The position numbers and the translations under genes are program-made. A stretch of DNA of 64,000 nt, taken from positions 1,302,001-1,366,000 of the forward strand of contig NZ_JAKIHP010000001.1 of assembly GCF_021608265.1 (NCBI RefSeq). The letters run 5' to 3'. Source of the stretch: Flavobacterium wongokense. Lineage in GTDB: Bacteria; Bacteroidota; Bacteroidia; Flavobacteriales; Flavobacteriaceae. Below the pieces are notes generated by a model. That model was not told where the DNA came from, did no database searches, and saw only the letters and a program-made list of their open reading frames with translations. This document shows positions 25,393 through 32,915 of the stretch, piece after piece. Position 1 is the first letter of the stretch. Each line of letters opens with the position of its first letter.

Positions 25393-25653
25393 ATGGCTCA
25401 CAAGAAAGGTGTCGGTAGTTCTAAGAATGGTAGAGAATCAGAATCGAAACGTTTAGGCGTTAAGATTTTTGGTGGTCAAGCTGCAATTGCTGGAAATATC
25501 ATCGTTAGACAAAGAGGTTCTAAACACAATCCAGGAGATAACGTTTACATGGGTAAAGATCATACCTTACATGCAAAAGTTGATGGAATTGTAAAGTTTC
25601 AGAAAAAAGGAGAAAACAAATCATTTGTTTCTATCCTTCCTTTCGAAGCATAA
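25393..25653 (+). CDS. rpmA: 50S ribosomal protein L27
   Basis: 86 residues, [20 protein letters not shown] then LGVKIFGGQ. The N-terminus begins directly with MAHKKG, so no cleavable leader of the Staphylococcus/Firmicutes type is present. bL27 reaches the peptidyl-transferase centre with its N-terminus. Cotranscribed with rplU and followed by a strong terminator. Confidence 0.97.
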   Translation: MAHKKGVGSSKNGRESESKRLGVKIFGGQAAIAGNIIVRQRGSKHNPGDNVYMGKDHTLHAKVDGIVKFQKKGENKSFVSILPFEA

Positions 25654-25673
25654 GAATTACTCTTACTATATAC

Positions 25674-25710
25674 AAAACCCGTTCAGAAATGGACGGGTTT
25701 TTTGTTTTTT
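25674..25710 (+). terminator. Terminator of rplU-rpmA
   Basis: AAAACCCGT / ACGGGTTTT stem with a 10-nt loop, followed by a T-rich tract, 20 bp after the rpmA stop. Confidence 0.85.
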
Positions 25711-25742
25711 GGCAGCAGACGTTTTTATCTTTTCCCACTCAT

Positions 25743-25788
25743 GTTCCCGCTTTCCGCGCTACACGGTAGCTAGCTGCAATCGGGGCTG
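25743..25788 (-). repeat. Dispersed intergenic repeat, copy 4
   Basis: On the minus strand it reads AGCCCCGATTGCAGCTAGC, then the small hairpin GCTAC-cgt-GTAGC and GCGCGGAAAGCGGGAAC. It is nearly the same as the copy at 51399-51480. It lies between rpmA and the deacetylase gene. Confidence 0.75.
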
Positions 25789-25799
25789 TTGGCGCGTTT

Positions 25800-26441
25800 T
25801 TATCCCAATACGATACTTGCACAGATATAACCCTTATTTTTCAGGAACTCCAAAGTCCTGGGCAAAGCATATTTCAGGTTGTGTTCTGCCTTTACACTGT
25901 CGTGGAAAACAATGATGCTTCCCGATTGGACATTTTTCAAAACATTCTCAAGGCATTGTTCATTGGAGGTTTGTGCATCAAAATCATACGAAATAACGTC
26001 CCACATGATGATCTTATAACCTAGACGTCGTAGCTTTTTGGATTGTGCAGGCCTTATTTTCCCATAAGGAGGACGGAATAATTTTTCAGATCCTAATTTG
26101 CGATTGGTTAACAGCGACTGGCAGTCCAGGGCATTTTTGATGTAGTTATCATTTGGGGTATTCCAGCCTTTAAGATGATCGAAAGTATGATTGCCAATGG
26201 CGTGGCCAGCTTCTACTATCTTTTTTAAAATTTCGGGATGTTTTTCGATATTGTTGCCAATGCAGAAGAAAGTAGCCTTGGCATCAAATTTCTGCAACTG
26301 TTCCAAGGTCCATTCCGTGACTTCGGGTGTTGGGCCATCGTCAAAAGAGAGGAATACTTTATTGCCATGGTTCGGAATGTCCCAAACATAATTTGGAAAA
26401 ACCCACTTGACAAAACGATTTGTTTTCACCCAGAAACCCAT
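25800..26441 (-). CDS. Polysaccharide deacetylase (NodB-type)
   Basis: 213 residues. Removes N- or O-acetyl groups from a polysaccharide, possibly peptidoglycan. Catalytic motifs: SFDDGPTPEV (Asp pair), IGNHTFDHLKG (HxxxH metal ligands), FRPPYGKIRP and MWDVISYDF. There is no obvious signal peptide, though residues 1-20 are weakly hydrophobic (MGFWVKTNRFVKWVFPNYVW), so secretion is uncertain. It is at the small end for the family. A single gene downstream of the GT117-type gene on the same strand. Confidence 0.9.
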   Translation of the reverse strand: MGFWVKTNRFVKWVFPNYVWDIPNHGNKVFLSFDDGPTPEVTEWTLEQLQKFDAKATFFCIGNNIEKHPEILKKIVEAGHAIGNHTFDHLKGWNTPNDNYIKNALDCQSLLTNRKLGSEKLFRPPYGKIRPAQSKKLRRLGYKIIMWDVISYDFDAQTSNEQCLENVLKNVQSGSIIVFHDSVKAEHNLKYALPRTLEFLKNKGYICASIVLG

Positions 26442-26458
26442 AGGCTAAATATAAAAAA

Positions 26459-26518
26459 AATGTGCCAAATGATTTCTCACCCGAGCGTAGCGAACAGGCG
26501 AAGCAGTTGGCACATTTT
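26459..26518 (-). terminator. Terminator-like stem-loop after the GT117-type gene
   Basis: AATGTGCCAA and TTGGCACATT form a 10-bp stem with a long loop containing smaller complementary pieces (CGAGCGTAGCG / CGAAGCAG region). On the minus strand a T tract follows the second arm. It lies 17 bp past the stop at 26536 and 18 bp before the deacetylase start at 26441. Confidence 0.6.
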
Positions 26519-26535
26519 ATTGTTTTAAATTAAGT

Positions 26536-29500
26536 CTATTCCAATTCTCTTCCGAAACGGGAGAATCTATTGACCAATGCATTGAATGCTGGTTTGTTTT
26601 TGTTGTAAAACGCAACATCGCCACGATCTTTCATTACCATCAAAAGACTACGGTAACGCTCAATATCCGTAATAATATCCGATGCAATCCCGTTTTGGAT
26701 TGACGGCTGGATTCCCGAGTAATAGGTGAGGTTCTGCTTGTATTTTGTCATCAGCCTTTCCAACAATTGTCGCGCCTTGGCTTTTTCGCCAACTTCATAA
26801 TAACCGCCGGCAAAAGGTTCAACCATAGTGTAATAACCATAATAATCCATAGGCATTTGGGTCAATGCCATATCGATGATTTTTTTGGCTTTGTCCTTTT
26901 TGCCTTCATTGATTAACTGCTCCATCAGCCTTGCCATATTGGTTCGGTACGATATGCTGTTTTTACGGGTTTCAGGATCATGGTAAATGGTTGTAAGTTC
27001 ACCATTGCCCCAAGTCCATTTCTGAACCAAATCATACATTTTGTCACTGTCAATATCGCCCATGTCATAAGGGTTTTCTTCGTCAAGCGGAGTTTTGATT
27101 GGGACTAATTTATAAACCAATCCATCCAATTGAAGGTAATCCTTCATCCAAAGGTAGTCGTCATCGCCAAAACTTCCTCCGGTGAAATATACAGGGCGTT
27201 TCCAGTCGTTGTTAGCCAAAACATCCAAAGCCATCAGACGATTTTTGTAAAGCGCACTTCCTTTGATATCCAAATCGATATAAGGAACGATGGAGTCAAA
27301 ATATTTCGGATTCACAACCTTGTTTTTAATGATGTTGTTTTTGTCAATCGGAATCCTGATTTTGTTTGTCGGATAAAAATGGATGGTTTGCCCGTTCGAC
27401 ATTTCGACTGTTGATTTTGGATTTTTGATAAAATCGATAAAATCCTTAATATTCCAACGCGCATCCGTTTTTGGGATGTGGGCAACGTAATCGAGTTTGT
27501 CTCCAACATATTCGCTGTGTTTGAATGAAATTGGCAAACCGTCAGCTTTATAGGTTTTGAATTTCATTTGGTCAATATACCAATCGGTCATGAACAATTG
27601 CGTATTTACGATTTTGATATCGGTCCTAACGCCTTCTATTTCCTGGGCATACCAAAGCGGGAATGTGTCGTTGTCGCCAATCGTATAGAGAATCGCATTC
27701 TGGTCACAGGACTCGAGGTAATTCTTAGCCATTGCAATTGCGGTATATTTTTTGGCACGGCTATGGTCGTCCCAGTTTTGGGAAGCCATGAGGATTGGCG
27801 CAGCCAAAAGACAGGCACCAATTACAACAGGTCCAATCAGTTTTGATTTTACTTTTTCGGATATCATTTCATAAATGGCATACACACCAAAACCTAACCA
27901 AATCGCATAGACGTAGAACGAACCAACCAAAGCATAATCTCGTTCACGCGGTTCAAAAGGCCTTTCGTTTAGGAATATCTTTAACGCAATGCTGTTGAAC
28001 AGGAATAAGGCCAAAAGCACGTAGAAACTCTTCAAGTCTTTTTGCGCGTGGTACATTAATCCGATTAAGCCAATGAATAATGGCAGGAAGTAATACAGAT
28101 TTCGTCCCTTATTATTTTTTACATCATCCGGAAGGTTTTCCTGGGTTCCTTTGCCCAGATGGATTTCGTCAATGAAATTGATCCCACTTAACCAATTCCC
28201 GTCAAGATTGTCGTATTTCCCCTGAATGTCATTCTGCCTTCCGACAAAATTCCATAGCAGGTAACGGCCATACATGTAGCCAAATTGGTATTCGACCATA
28301 AAACTCAAGTTGTCCCAGGTTGATGGTTTTTCTATCGTCAAATAATCGCTGTATTTTTTTAGGAAGGAAACATAGTCTTCGTTGTCAATTTTCTTTTGGG
28401 CATAAGCTGTTTTGAATTCGCCAATGGTCTTGCTCATTTCTTCCTTCAACTGTCCAACAGCCATTGCAACCTGTTCTTCACTCAGGCTGTCAATGTTAAC
28501 TCCGTATTGTGCCAAATCATCTTCGTAAGGATAATTCTGGTTGAGTTCTATTTTTGGAACACCGGTAAACTGCATATAGTTGTCGATATGGTCTGTGCTC
28601 CAAAGTCTTGGTAGAAAGGCTTTCTGGGCATTGTCACTGTTTTGTTCGGCGTTTTTGTAATTGTTTACGATAACATATTTGCCTGTTTTATAATCTCTTT
28701 CGTAGTTGGGTTTTTTATCCAAATAAGGTTCGTCTTTGTCCAATCCGGCAAAAGTGTCGGTATATTGAGGGCCATAAAATAATGGGTTTACACCATACTG
28801 TTCCCGATTGTAGTAAGCCAAAACCTCGGCAGCATCTGAAGGTTTGTTTTCATTAATTACCACATTGGCATTGGCACGGATTGGCAGCATCATCCAAACG
28901 GAAAAGCCAAGTAGGACAAAAAGGATGCATAACAAGCCTGTGTTGTAAAACGGATGTCCTTTTTCGCGGGTATATTTCAATCCGAAGTAGAACAAGGCCG
29001 CAATCAATAAAAATGCGAATATGGTTCCCGAATTGAATGGCAGTCCAATGCTGTTCACCATAAAGATTTCCATTTTCCCGAAAAACGCCAAGGTGTACGG
29101 CAATAGGAATAGGAAAATGAACAATAGGATCGCAACAATTATAATGTTGGCAATAATGAAATTCTTAATGGTAATCGTTTTCCAGTTTTTGAAATAATAT
29201 AAAAACCCGATAGAAGGAATGGTCAGCAATGCCATGAAATGGACTCCAAATGAAAGCCCGACCATCAATGAGATTAATATCAGCCAACGATTTCCTTTGG
29301 GTGTATGCATGTCTTCTTCCCAACGCAGCCCAAGCCAAAACATTATGGCTATGAATAAAGAAGCCATGGCATATACTTCGGCTTCAACGGCACTTGACCA
29401 GAAACTGTCTGAAAAGGTAAAGGCCAGTGAACCTACAAACGAACTTCCGAGAATGACAATTGCTTTGTTTTTATCTATTTCGGTGTATTGGGAAACTATT

Positions 29501-29814
29501 TTCCGTAGCAAGATCGATGACGACCAAAACATAAACAGTATCGTAAAGGCACTTGAAAAAACCGACACCATATTTACCATCAATGCAACGGTTTCCTTAC
29601 TTGTGGCAAACATGGCAAAGAAAGCACCAAGGATTTGGAATAATGGTGCTCCGGGCGGATGGCCTACTTCCAGTTTGGCAGCAGTTGAGATATATTCCCC
29701 ACAATCCCAGAAACTCATCGTTGGTTCAACGGTTAGGCAATAAGTGATCAGGGCAATTGCAAATGTTGTCCATCCAAGGATGGTGTTCCATTTATTGAAG
29801 TTAAAATTCATCAT
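26536..29814 (-). CDS. DUF2723 / glycosyltransferase family 117 membrane protein
   Basis: 1092 residues. The N-terminal 640 residues contain about 12-13 membrane helices. The segment TMSFWDCGEYISTAAKLEVG followed by HPPGAPLFQILG is the DUF2723 signature and resembles the acidic first loop of C-type protein O-mannosyltransferases. The remaining 450 residues form a soluble C-terminal domain that ends with TPR-like helices (KKDKAKKIIDMALTQMP). It presumably transfers sugar from a polyprenyl carrier to exported proteins or glycans; the family is named GT117, but the acceptor is unknown. It stands alone; two ATG codons at 29814 and 29811 are equally possible. Confidence 0.9.
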   Translation of the reverse strand: MMNFNFNKWNTILGWTTFAIALITYCLTVEPTMSFWDCGEYISTAAKLEVGHPPGAPLFQILGAFFAMFATSKETVALMVNMVSVFSSAFTILFMFWSSSILLRKIVSQYTEIDKNKAIVILGSSFVGSLAFTFSDSFWSSAVEAEVYAMASLFIAIMFWLGLRWEEDMHTPKGNRWLILISLMVGLSFGVHFMALLTIPSIGFLYYFKNWKTITIKNFIIANIIIVAILLFIFLFLLPYTLAFFGKMEIFMVNSIGLPFNSGTIFAFLLIAALFYFGLKYTREKGHPFYNTGLLCILFVLLGFSVWMMLPIRANANVVINENKPSDAAEVLAYYNREQYGVNPLFYGPQYTDTFAGLDKDEPYLDKKPNYERDYKTGKYVIVNNYKNAEQNSDNAQKAFLPRLWSTDHIDNYMQFTGVPKIELNQNYPYEDDLAQYGVNIDSLSEEQVAMAVGQLKEEMSKTIGEFKTAYAQKKIDNEDYVSFLKKYSDYLTIEKPSTWDNLSFMVEYQFGYMYGRYLLWNFVGRQNDIQGKYDNLDGNWLSGINFIDEIHLGKGTQENLPDDVKNNKGRNLYYFLPLFIGLIGLMYHAQKDLKSFYVLLALFLFNSIALKIFLNERPFEPRERDYALVGSFYVYAIWLGFGVYAIYEMISEKVKSKLIGPVVIGACLLAAPILMASQNWDDHSRAKKYTAIAMAKNYLESCDQNAILYTIGDNDTFPLWYAQEIEGVRTDIKIVNTQLFMTDWYIDQMKFKTYKADGLPISFKHSEYVGDKLDYVAHIPKTDARWNIKDFIDFIKNPKSTVEMSNGQTIHFYPTNKIRIPIDKNNIIKNKVVNPKYFDSIVPYIDLDIKGSALYKNRLMALDVLANNDWKRPVYFTGGSFGDDDYLWMKDYLQLDGLVYKLVPIKTPLDEENPYDMGDIDSDKMYDLVQKWTWGNGELTTIYHDPETRKNSISYRTNMARLMEQLINEGKKDKAKKIIDMALTQMPMDYYGYYTMVEPFAGGYYEVGEKAKARQLLERLMTKYKQNLTYYSGIQPSIQNGIASDIITDIERYRSLLMVMKDRGDVAFYNKNKPAFNALVNRFSRFGRELE

Positions 29815-29990
29815 ATAGATATGAAATGAAGGTTTTTATTTTACTGTTACAAAGAAACTATTTTTTTTAACGCAATTAAACGTGCATTAACAAATTTTTC
29901 TCAAATAGGATAAAGGTTTAATTCCAAGTTTATTGCAGGCTCTGTTAAGTTAATTTCAGCAGCAGTTTTTAATTTTTTCTAATTATTTAC

Positions 29991-30020
29991 TTGTGTAAAA
30001 TAAAATTTGTTTTAAATTTG
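29991..30020 (+). promoter_or_regulatory. Promoter of tRNA-Gln
   Basis: TTG at 29991-29993, 19-bp spacer, TAAATTTG at 30013-30020: an exact match to TTG-N19-TAnnTTTG, 19 bp before the mature tRNA 5' end. Confidence 0.75.
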
Positions 30021-30039
30021 CACTCGCGTTAAGCAAAGC

Positions 30040-30110
30040 TGGTCTATGGTGTAATGGTAACACAGCTGTTTTTGGTGCAGCCTTTCTAGGTTCGAGTCCT
30101 AGTAGACCAA
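30040..30110 (+). tRNA. tRNA-Gln (anticodon UUG)
   Basis: The acceptor TGGTCTA (30040-30046) pairs with TAGACCA (30103-30109), with discriminator A at 30110. D-arm GTG/CAC; anticodon stem GCTGT/GCAGC with loop TTTTGGT giving UUG at 30072-30074; T-arm CTAGG-TTCGAGT-CCTAG. The 3' CCA is not encoded. It is flanked by its own promoter and terminator, so a single-gene unit. Confidence 0.96.
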
Positions 30111-30111
30111 C

Positions 30112-30145
30112 AAAAAATCCTCTCAATTTGAGAGGATTTTTTGTT
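30112..30145. terminator. Terminator after tRNA-Gln
   Basis: AAAAAATCCTCTCA / TGAGAGGATTTTTT, a 14-bp perfect stem with a 3-nt loop. Bidirectional: it also serves the stress-protein gene converging from the right. Confidence 0.88.
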
Positions 30146-30165
30146 TTTATGCAATTTGCAATCAA

Positions 30166-30990
30166 TTATATCTTGAAGGTTACAACCGGTCTTTTAGAGT
30201 GGTTTACCAAATCTTCGCTGATGCTTCCGTTGAAAAAATGCGCTATCCCTTTTCTTCCGTGGGTACTTACACCAATCAAATCAGCGTTGATATGATTTGC
30301 GAAGTTTAATATCCCGTTTTCAACATTCACATCGTTGTAAATGTTTATAGTGTAGTTGTTGATGTTAAAATTAGCAACAAACTTTTTCATGATTTCTTCC
30401 GCTATGTGCGTTGGTTTGAAGCTGCTTGGCGTGTTGATCATTGCCAATTCCAGTTCTGCTCCAAACTTGTTTGCAAAATCAACAACCTTGGCGAAAGGTT
30501 TTTTGATTTCTTCCGAAAAGTCAGCTGCAAATACAAATTTATTCACATTGAATTCTCCGGCATCTTTTTTAATGATTAACACAGGAACTTCCGAATTCCG
30601 GACTACTTTTTCTGCATTGGAACCAATAAACATTTCCTTGAATCCACTAGCACCATGCGAACCCATTACAATCAAATCAATATTATTTTTTTCGCTCACT
30701 TTCAATATCCCGTCAAAGGCCAATTCAAACTGAATAATTTCAGAAACCTTTAAGCCTTCCAAATTACTATCATCCATCAAATTCTCCAATTTGTTAATTG
30801 CCGAATTCTTAAAAAGCATTATTTCAGGTAAATCATGACCACTTCCTATGGCGTCACCAGCTTGGTGAGGCAGTTCCAACATATGTAGTAAAATGATTTC
30901 GCCACCATTCTTTCTGGCGATTTGTGAAGCAACTTTAAGGGCGTAATAGGCATGGTCTGAAAAGTCTGTAGGTACTAAGATTTTTTTCAT
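30166..30990 (-). CDS. Tandem universal stress protein (two UspA domains)
   Basis: 274 residues: UspA domain 1 at about 1-145 and domain 2 at 150-274. Domain 1 begins KKILVPTDFSDHAYYAL and holds GSHGASGFKEMFIGSNAEKV, close to the ATP-binding G-x2-G-x9-G(S/T) motif. Domain 2 has the shorter STHGRKGIAHFFNGSISEDL. Such proteins bind ATP and accumulate in starvation or stress; the exact role is unknown. The gene is monocistronic and divergent from rimP. Confidence 0.92.
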   Translation of the reverse strand: MKKILVPTDFSDHAYYALKVASQIARKNGGEIILLHMLELPHQAGDAIGSGHDLPEIMLFKNSAINKLENLMDDSNLEGLKVSEIIQFELAFDGILKVSEKNNIDLIVMGSHGASGFKEMFIGSNAEKVVRNSEVPVLIIKKDAGEFNVNKFVFAADFSEEIKKPFAKVVDFANKFGAELELAMINTPSSFKPTHIAEEIMKKFVANFNINNYTINIYNDVNVENGILNFANHINADLIGVSTHGRKGIAHFFNGSISEDLVNHSKRPVVTFKI

Positions 30991-31061
30991 GATATAAGTA
31001 AATTTTGGATAGTATATTAATACAATAAAGGTATTATTTTTTTTTGATATGATAACAATTT

Positions 31062-31089
31062 TTGGTTTATAAAAAAATAACTATATTTG
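31062..31089 (+). promoter_or_regulatory. Promoter of the rimP-nusA-infB operon
   Basis: TTG at 31062-31064, 17-bp spacer, TATATTTG at 31082-31089. The predicted leader to the rimP start codon at 31155 is about 60 nt and contains the hairpin at 31121-31146. Confidence 0.7.
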
Positions 31090-31120
31090 CACCGTTATTT
31101 ACTATTGAAAACTAAATAAT

Positions 31121-31146
31121 GAGGGAAGCACTGCTTCCCTCTTTTT
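31121..31146 (+). terminator. Terminator-shaped hairpin in the rimP leader (possible attenuator)
   Basis: GAGGGAAGC-act-GCTTCCCTC, a 9-bp GC-rich perfect stem directly followed by five T. It lies after the operon promoter and 9 bp before the rimP ATG, so it can only act on rimP-nusA-infB itself. An in-frame ATG at 31119, just before the hairpin, could encode a short leader extension of RimP. Confidence 0.65.
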
Positions 31147-31154
31147 ATACAAAT

Positions 31155-31622
31155 ATGACATTTAAAGATAAAGTTTCGAATTTATTGGAGGAGGTATTAA
31201 GCGAAAAACCTTCCTTGTTTCTGGTGGATTTAACGATAACAGAAACATTTAAAGTCATGGTAACGTTAGATGGTGATAATGGTGTAAATTTGCAGGACTG
31301 CATTGATGTAAGCCGTGCAATTGAAAACAACTTAGACCGCGAAGAACAGGATTATTCGTTAGAGGTAGCTTCGGCAGGAGTTTCAACACCTTTGAAGATG
31401 GTTAGGCAATATCGAAAAAATATTGGAAGAACCCTTAAGGTAAAAACCGCTACTGAAACTATTGAAGCGAAATTGGAAGCCGTAACCGATGAAAACATTA
31501 CACTTTCGTGGACGGCAAGAGAACCAAAGAAAATTGGAAAAGGAAAAGAAACGGTAGAACACAAACGCGAGATTCCTTATTCAGAGATAAAAGAAGCAAT
31601 TGTTACAATAATATTTAATTAA
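31155..31622 (+). CDS. rimP: Ribosome maturation factor RimP
   Basis: 155 residues from the ATG at 31155 ([15 protein letters not shown]); the ATG at 31119 would translate through the leader hairpin ([12 protein letters not shown]) and is unlikely. Assists 30S assembly. N-terminal alpha/beta domain with [20 protein letters not shown] and the [19 protein letters not shown] signature, and a C-terminal SH3-like barrel from about 85. First gene of rimP-nusA-infB, an order conserved over most bacteria; 8 bp separate it from nusA. Confidence 0.94.
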   Translation: MTFKDKVSNLLEEVLSEKPSLFLVDLTITETFKVMVTLDGDNGVNLQDCIDVSRAIENNLDREEQDYSLEVASAGVSTPLKMVRQYRKNIGRTLKVKTATETIEAKLEAVTDENITLSWTAREPKKIGKGKETVEHKREIPYSEIKEAIVTIIFN

Positions 31623-31630
31623 AATTAGGC

Positions 31631-32872
31631 ATGGAGAATATTGCATTAATCGAATCATTTTCAGAGTTTAAAGATGATAAACTTATTGATCGAGTAACGC
31701 TTATGGCGATTTTGGAAGATGTATTTAGAAACGCATTGAAAAAGAAATACGGTTCTGATGATAACTTTGACATCATTATCAACCCTGATAAAGGTGATAT
31801 GGAAATTTGGAGAAATCGTGTGGTGGTAGCTGATGGTGAAGTAGAAGATGAAAACCAGGAAATTGCATTGTCTGAAGCTCAAAAAATCGAGCCTGACTTT
31901 GAGGTTGGGGAAGATGTTTCGGAAGAGGTAAAATTGATCGATTTAGGAAGAAGGGCTATTTTGGCTTTGCGCCAAAATTTGATTTCAAAAATCCACGAAC
32001 ACGACAATACCAATCTTTACAAACAATTCAAGGATTTGATTGGCGAAATTTATACTGCCGAAGTACACCACGTACGTCCAAGAGTTGTAATCTTAATCGA
32101 TGACGAAGGAAACGAAATCGTATTGCCAAAGGAAAAACAGATTCCGTCTGACTTTTTCCGTAAAGGTGACAACGTTCGCGGAATCATCGAAAGTGTTGAA
32201 TTGAAAGGGAACAAACCACAAATCATCATGTCGAGAACGGCAGATAAATTTTTGGAAAAATTATTTGAACAGGAAATCCCAGAGGTTTTTGATGGTTTGA
32301 TCATGATTAAAAACGTAGTGAGAATCCCAGGTGAAAAAGCAAAAGTAGCCGTAGATTCTTATGATGACAGAATTGACCCTGTGGGTGCCTGCGTAGGTAT
32401 GAAAGGCTCTAGGATCCACGGAATCGTTCGTGAGCTTGGAAACGAAAACATCGACGTAATCAACTACACCACCAATCTGCAATTATACATCACAAGAGCA
32501 TTAAGCCCTGCAAAAGTTTCTTCTGTTAAAATTGACGAAGAGAAAAAAAGAGCTGAAGTGTTCCTGAAATTGGAAGAGGTTTCTAAAGCAATCGGTCGTG
32601 GAGGACACAACATTAAATTGGCCGGGCTTTTAACTGGTTATGAATTGGACGTAATCCGTGAAGGAATTGCTGAAGAGGAAGATGATGTTGAATTAACAGA
32701 GTTCTCAGACGAAATCGATGGTTGGGTAATCGACGAATTTGCAAAAATCGGATTGGATACCGCAAGAAGCATCCTGAACCAGGATGTTGCCGATTTAGTG
32801 AGAAGAACCGACCTTGAAGAAGAAACCATTTTAGAAGTAATCAGAATATTGAAAGAAGAGTTTCAAGACTAA
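31631..32872 (+). CDS. nusA: Transcription termination/antitermination factor NusA
   Basis: 413 residues. The N-terminal RNA-polymerase-binding domain is 1-125; the S1 domain is about 130-205 (EIYTAEVHHVRPRVVIL...); KH1 and KH2 are about 210-345, with GACVGMKGSRIHGIVREL and the GRGGHNIKLAG KH loop. Unlike E. coli NusA (495 aa) it lacks the two C-terminal acidic repeats and ends after a short acidic helix-hairpin region. Regulates pausing and intrinsic termination, which makes the hairpin in its own operon leader interesting. Confidence 0.96.
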   Translation: MENIALIESFSEFKDDKLIDRVTLMAILEDVFRNALKKKYGSDDNFDIIINPDKGDMEIWRNRVVVADGEVEDENQEIALSEAQKIEPDFEVGEDVSEEVKLIDLGRRAILALRQNLISKIHEHDNTNLYKQFKDLIGEIYTAEVHHVRPRVVILIDDEGNEIVLPKEKQIPSDFFRKGDNVRGIIESVELKGNKPQIIMSRTADKFLEKLFEQEIPEVFDGLIMIKNVVRIPGEKAKVAVDSYDDRIDPVGACVGMKGSRIHGIVRELGNENIDVINYTTNLQLYITRALSPAKVSSVKIDEEKKRAEVFLKLEEVSKAIGRGGHNIKLAGLLTGYELDVIREGIAEEEDDVELTEFSDEIDGWVIDEFAKIGLDTARSILNQDVADLVRRTDLEEETILEVIRILKEEFQD

Positions 32873-32915
32873 TCTTCAACAACAACGCAACTATAGTTAA
32901 CATTAATTAGATTTT

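Noticed and set aside
25625..25915. 96-aa plus-strand ORF after rpmA
   Set aside because: Runs through the rpmA end, its terminator, a dispersed repeat and the deacetylase 3' end; no coding character.
31119..31154. RimP start at 31119
   Set aside because: Would translate the terminator-shaped hairpin; the conserved N-terminus MTFKDK begins at 31155.
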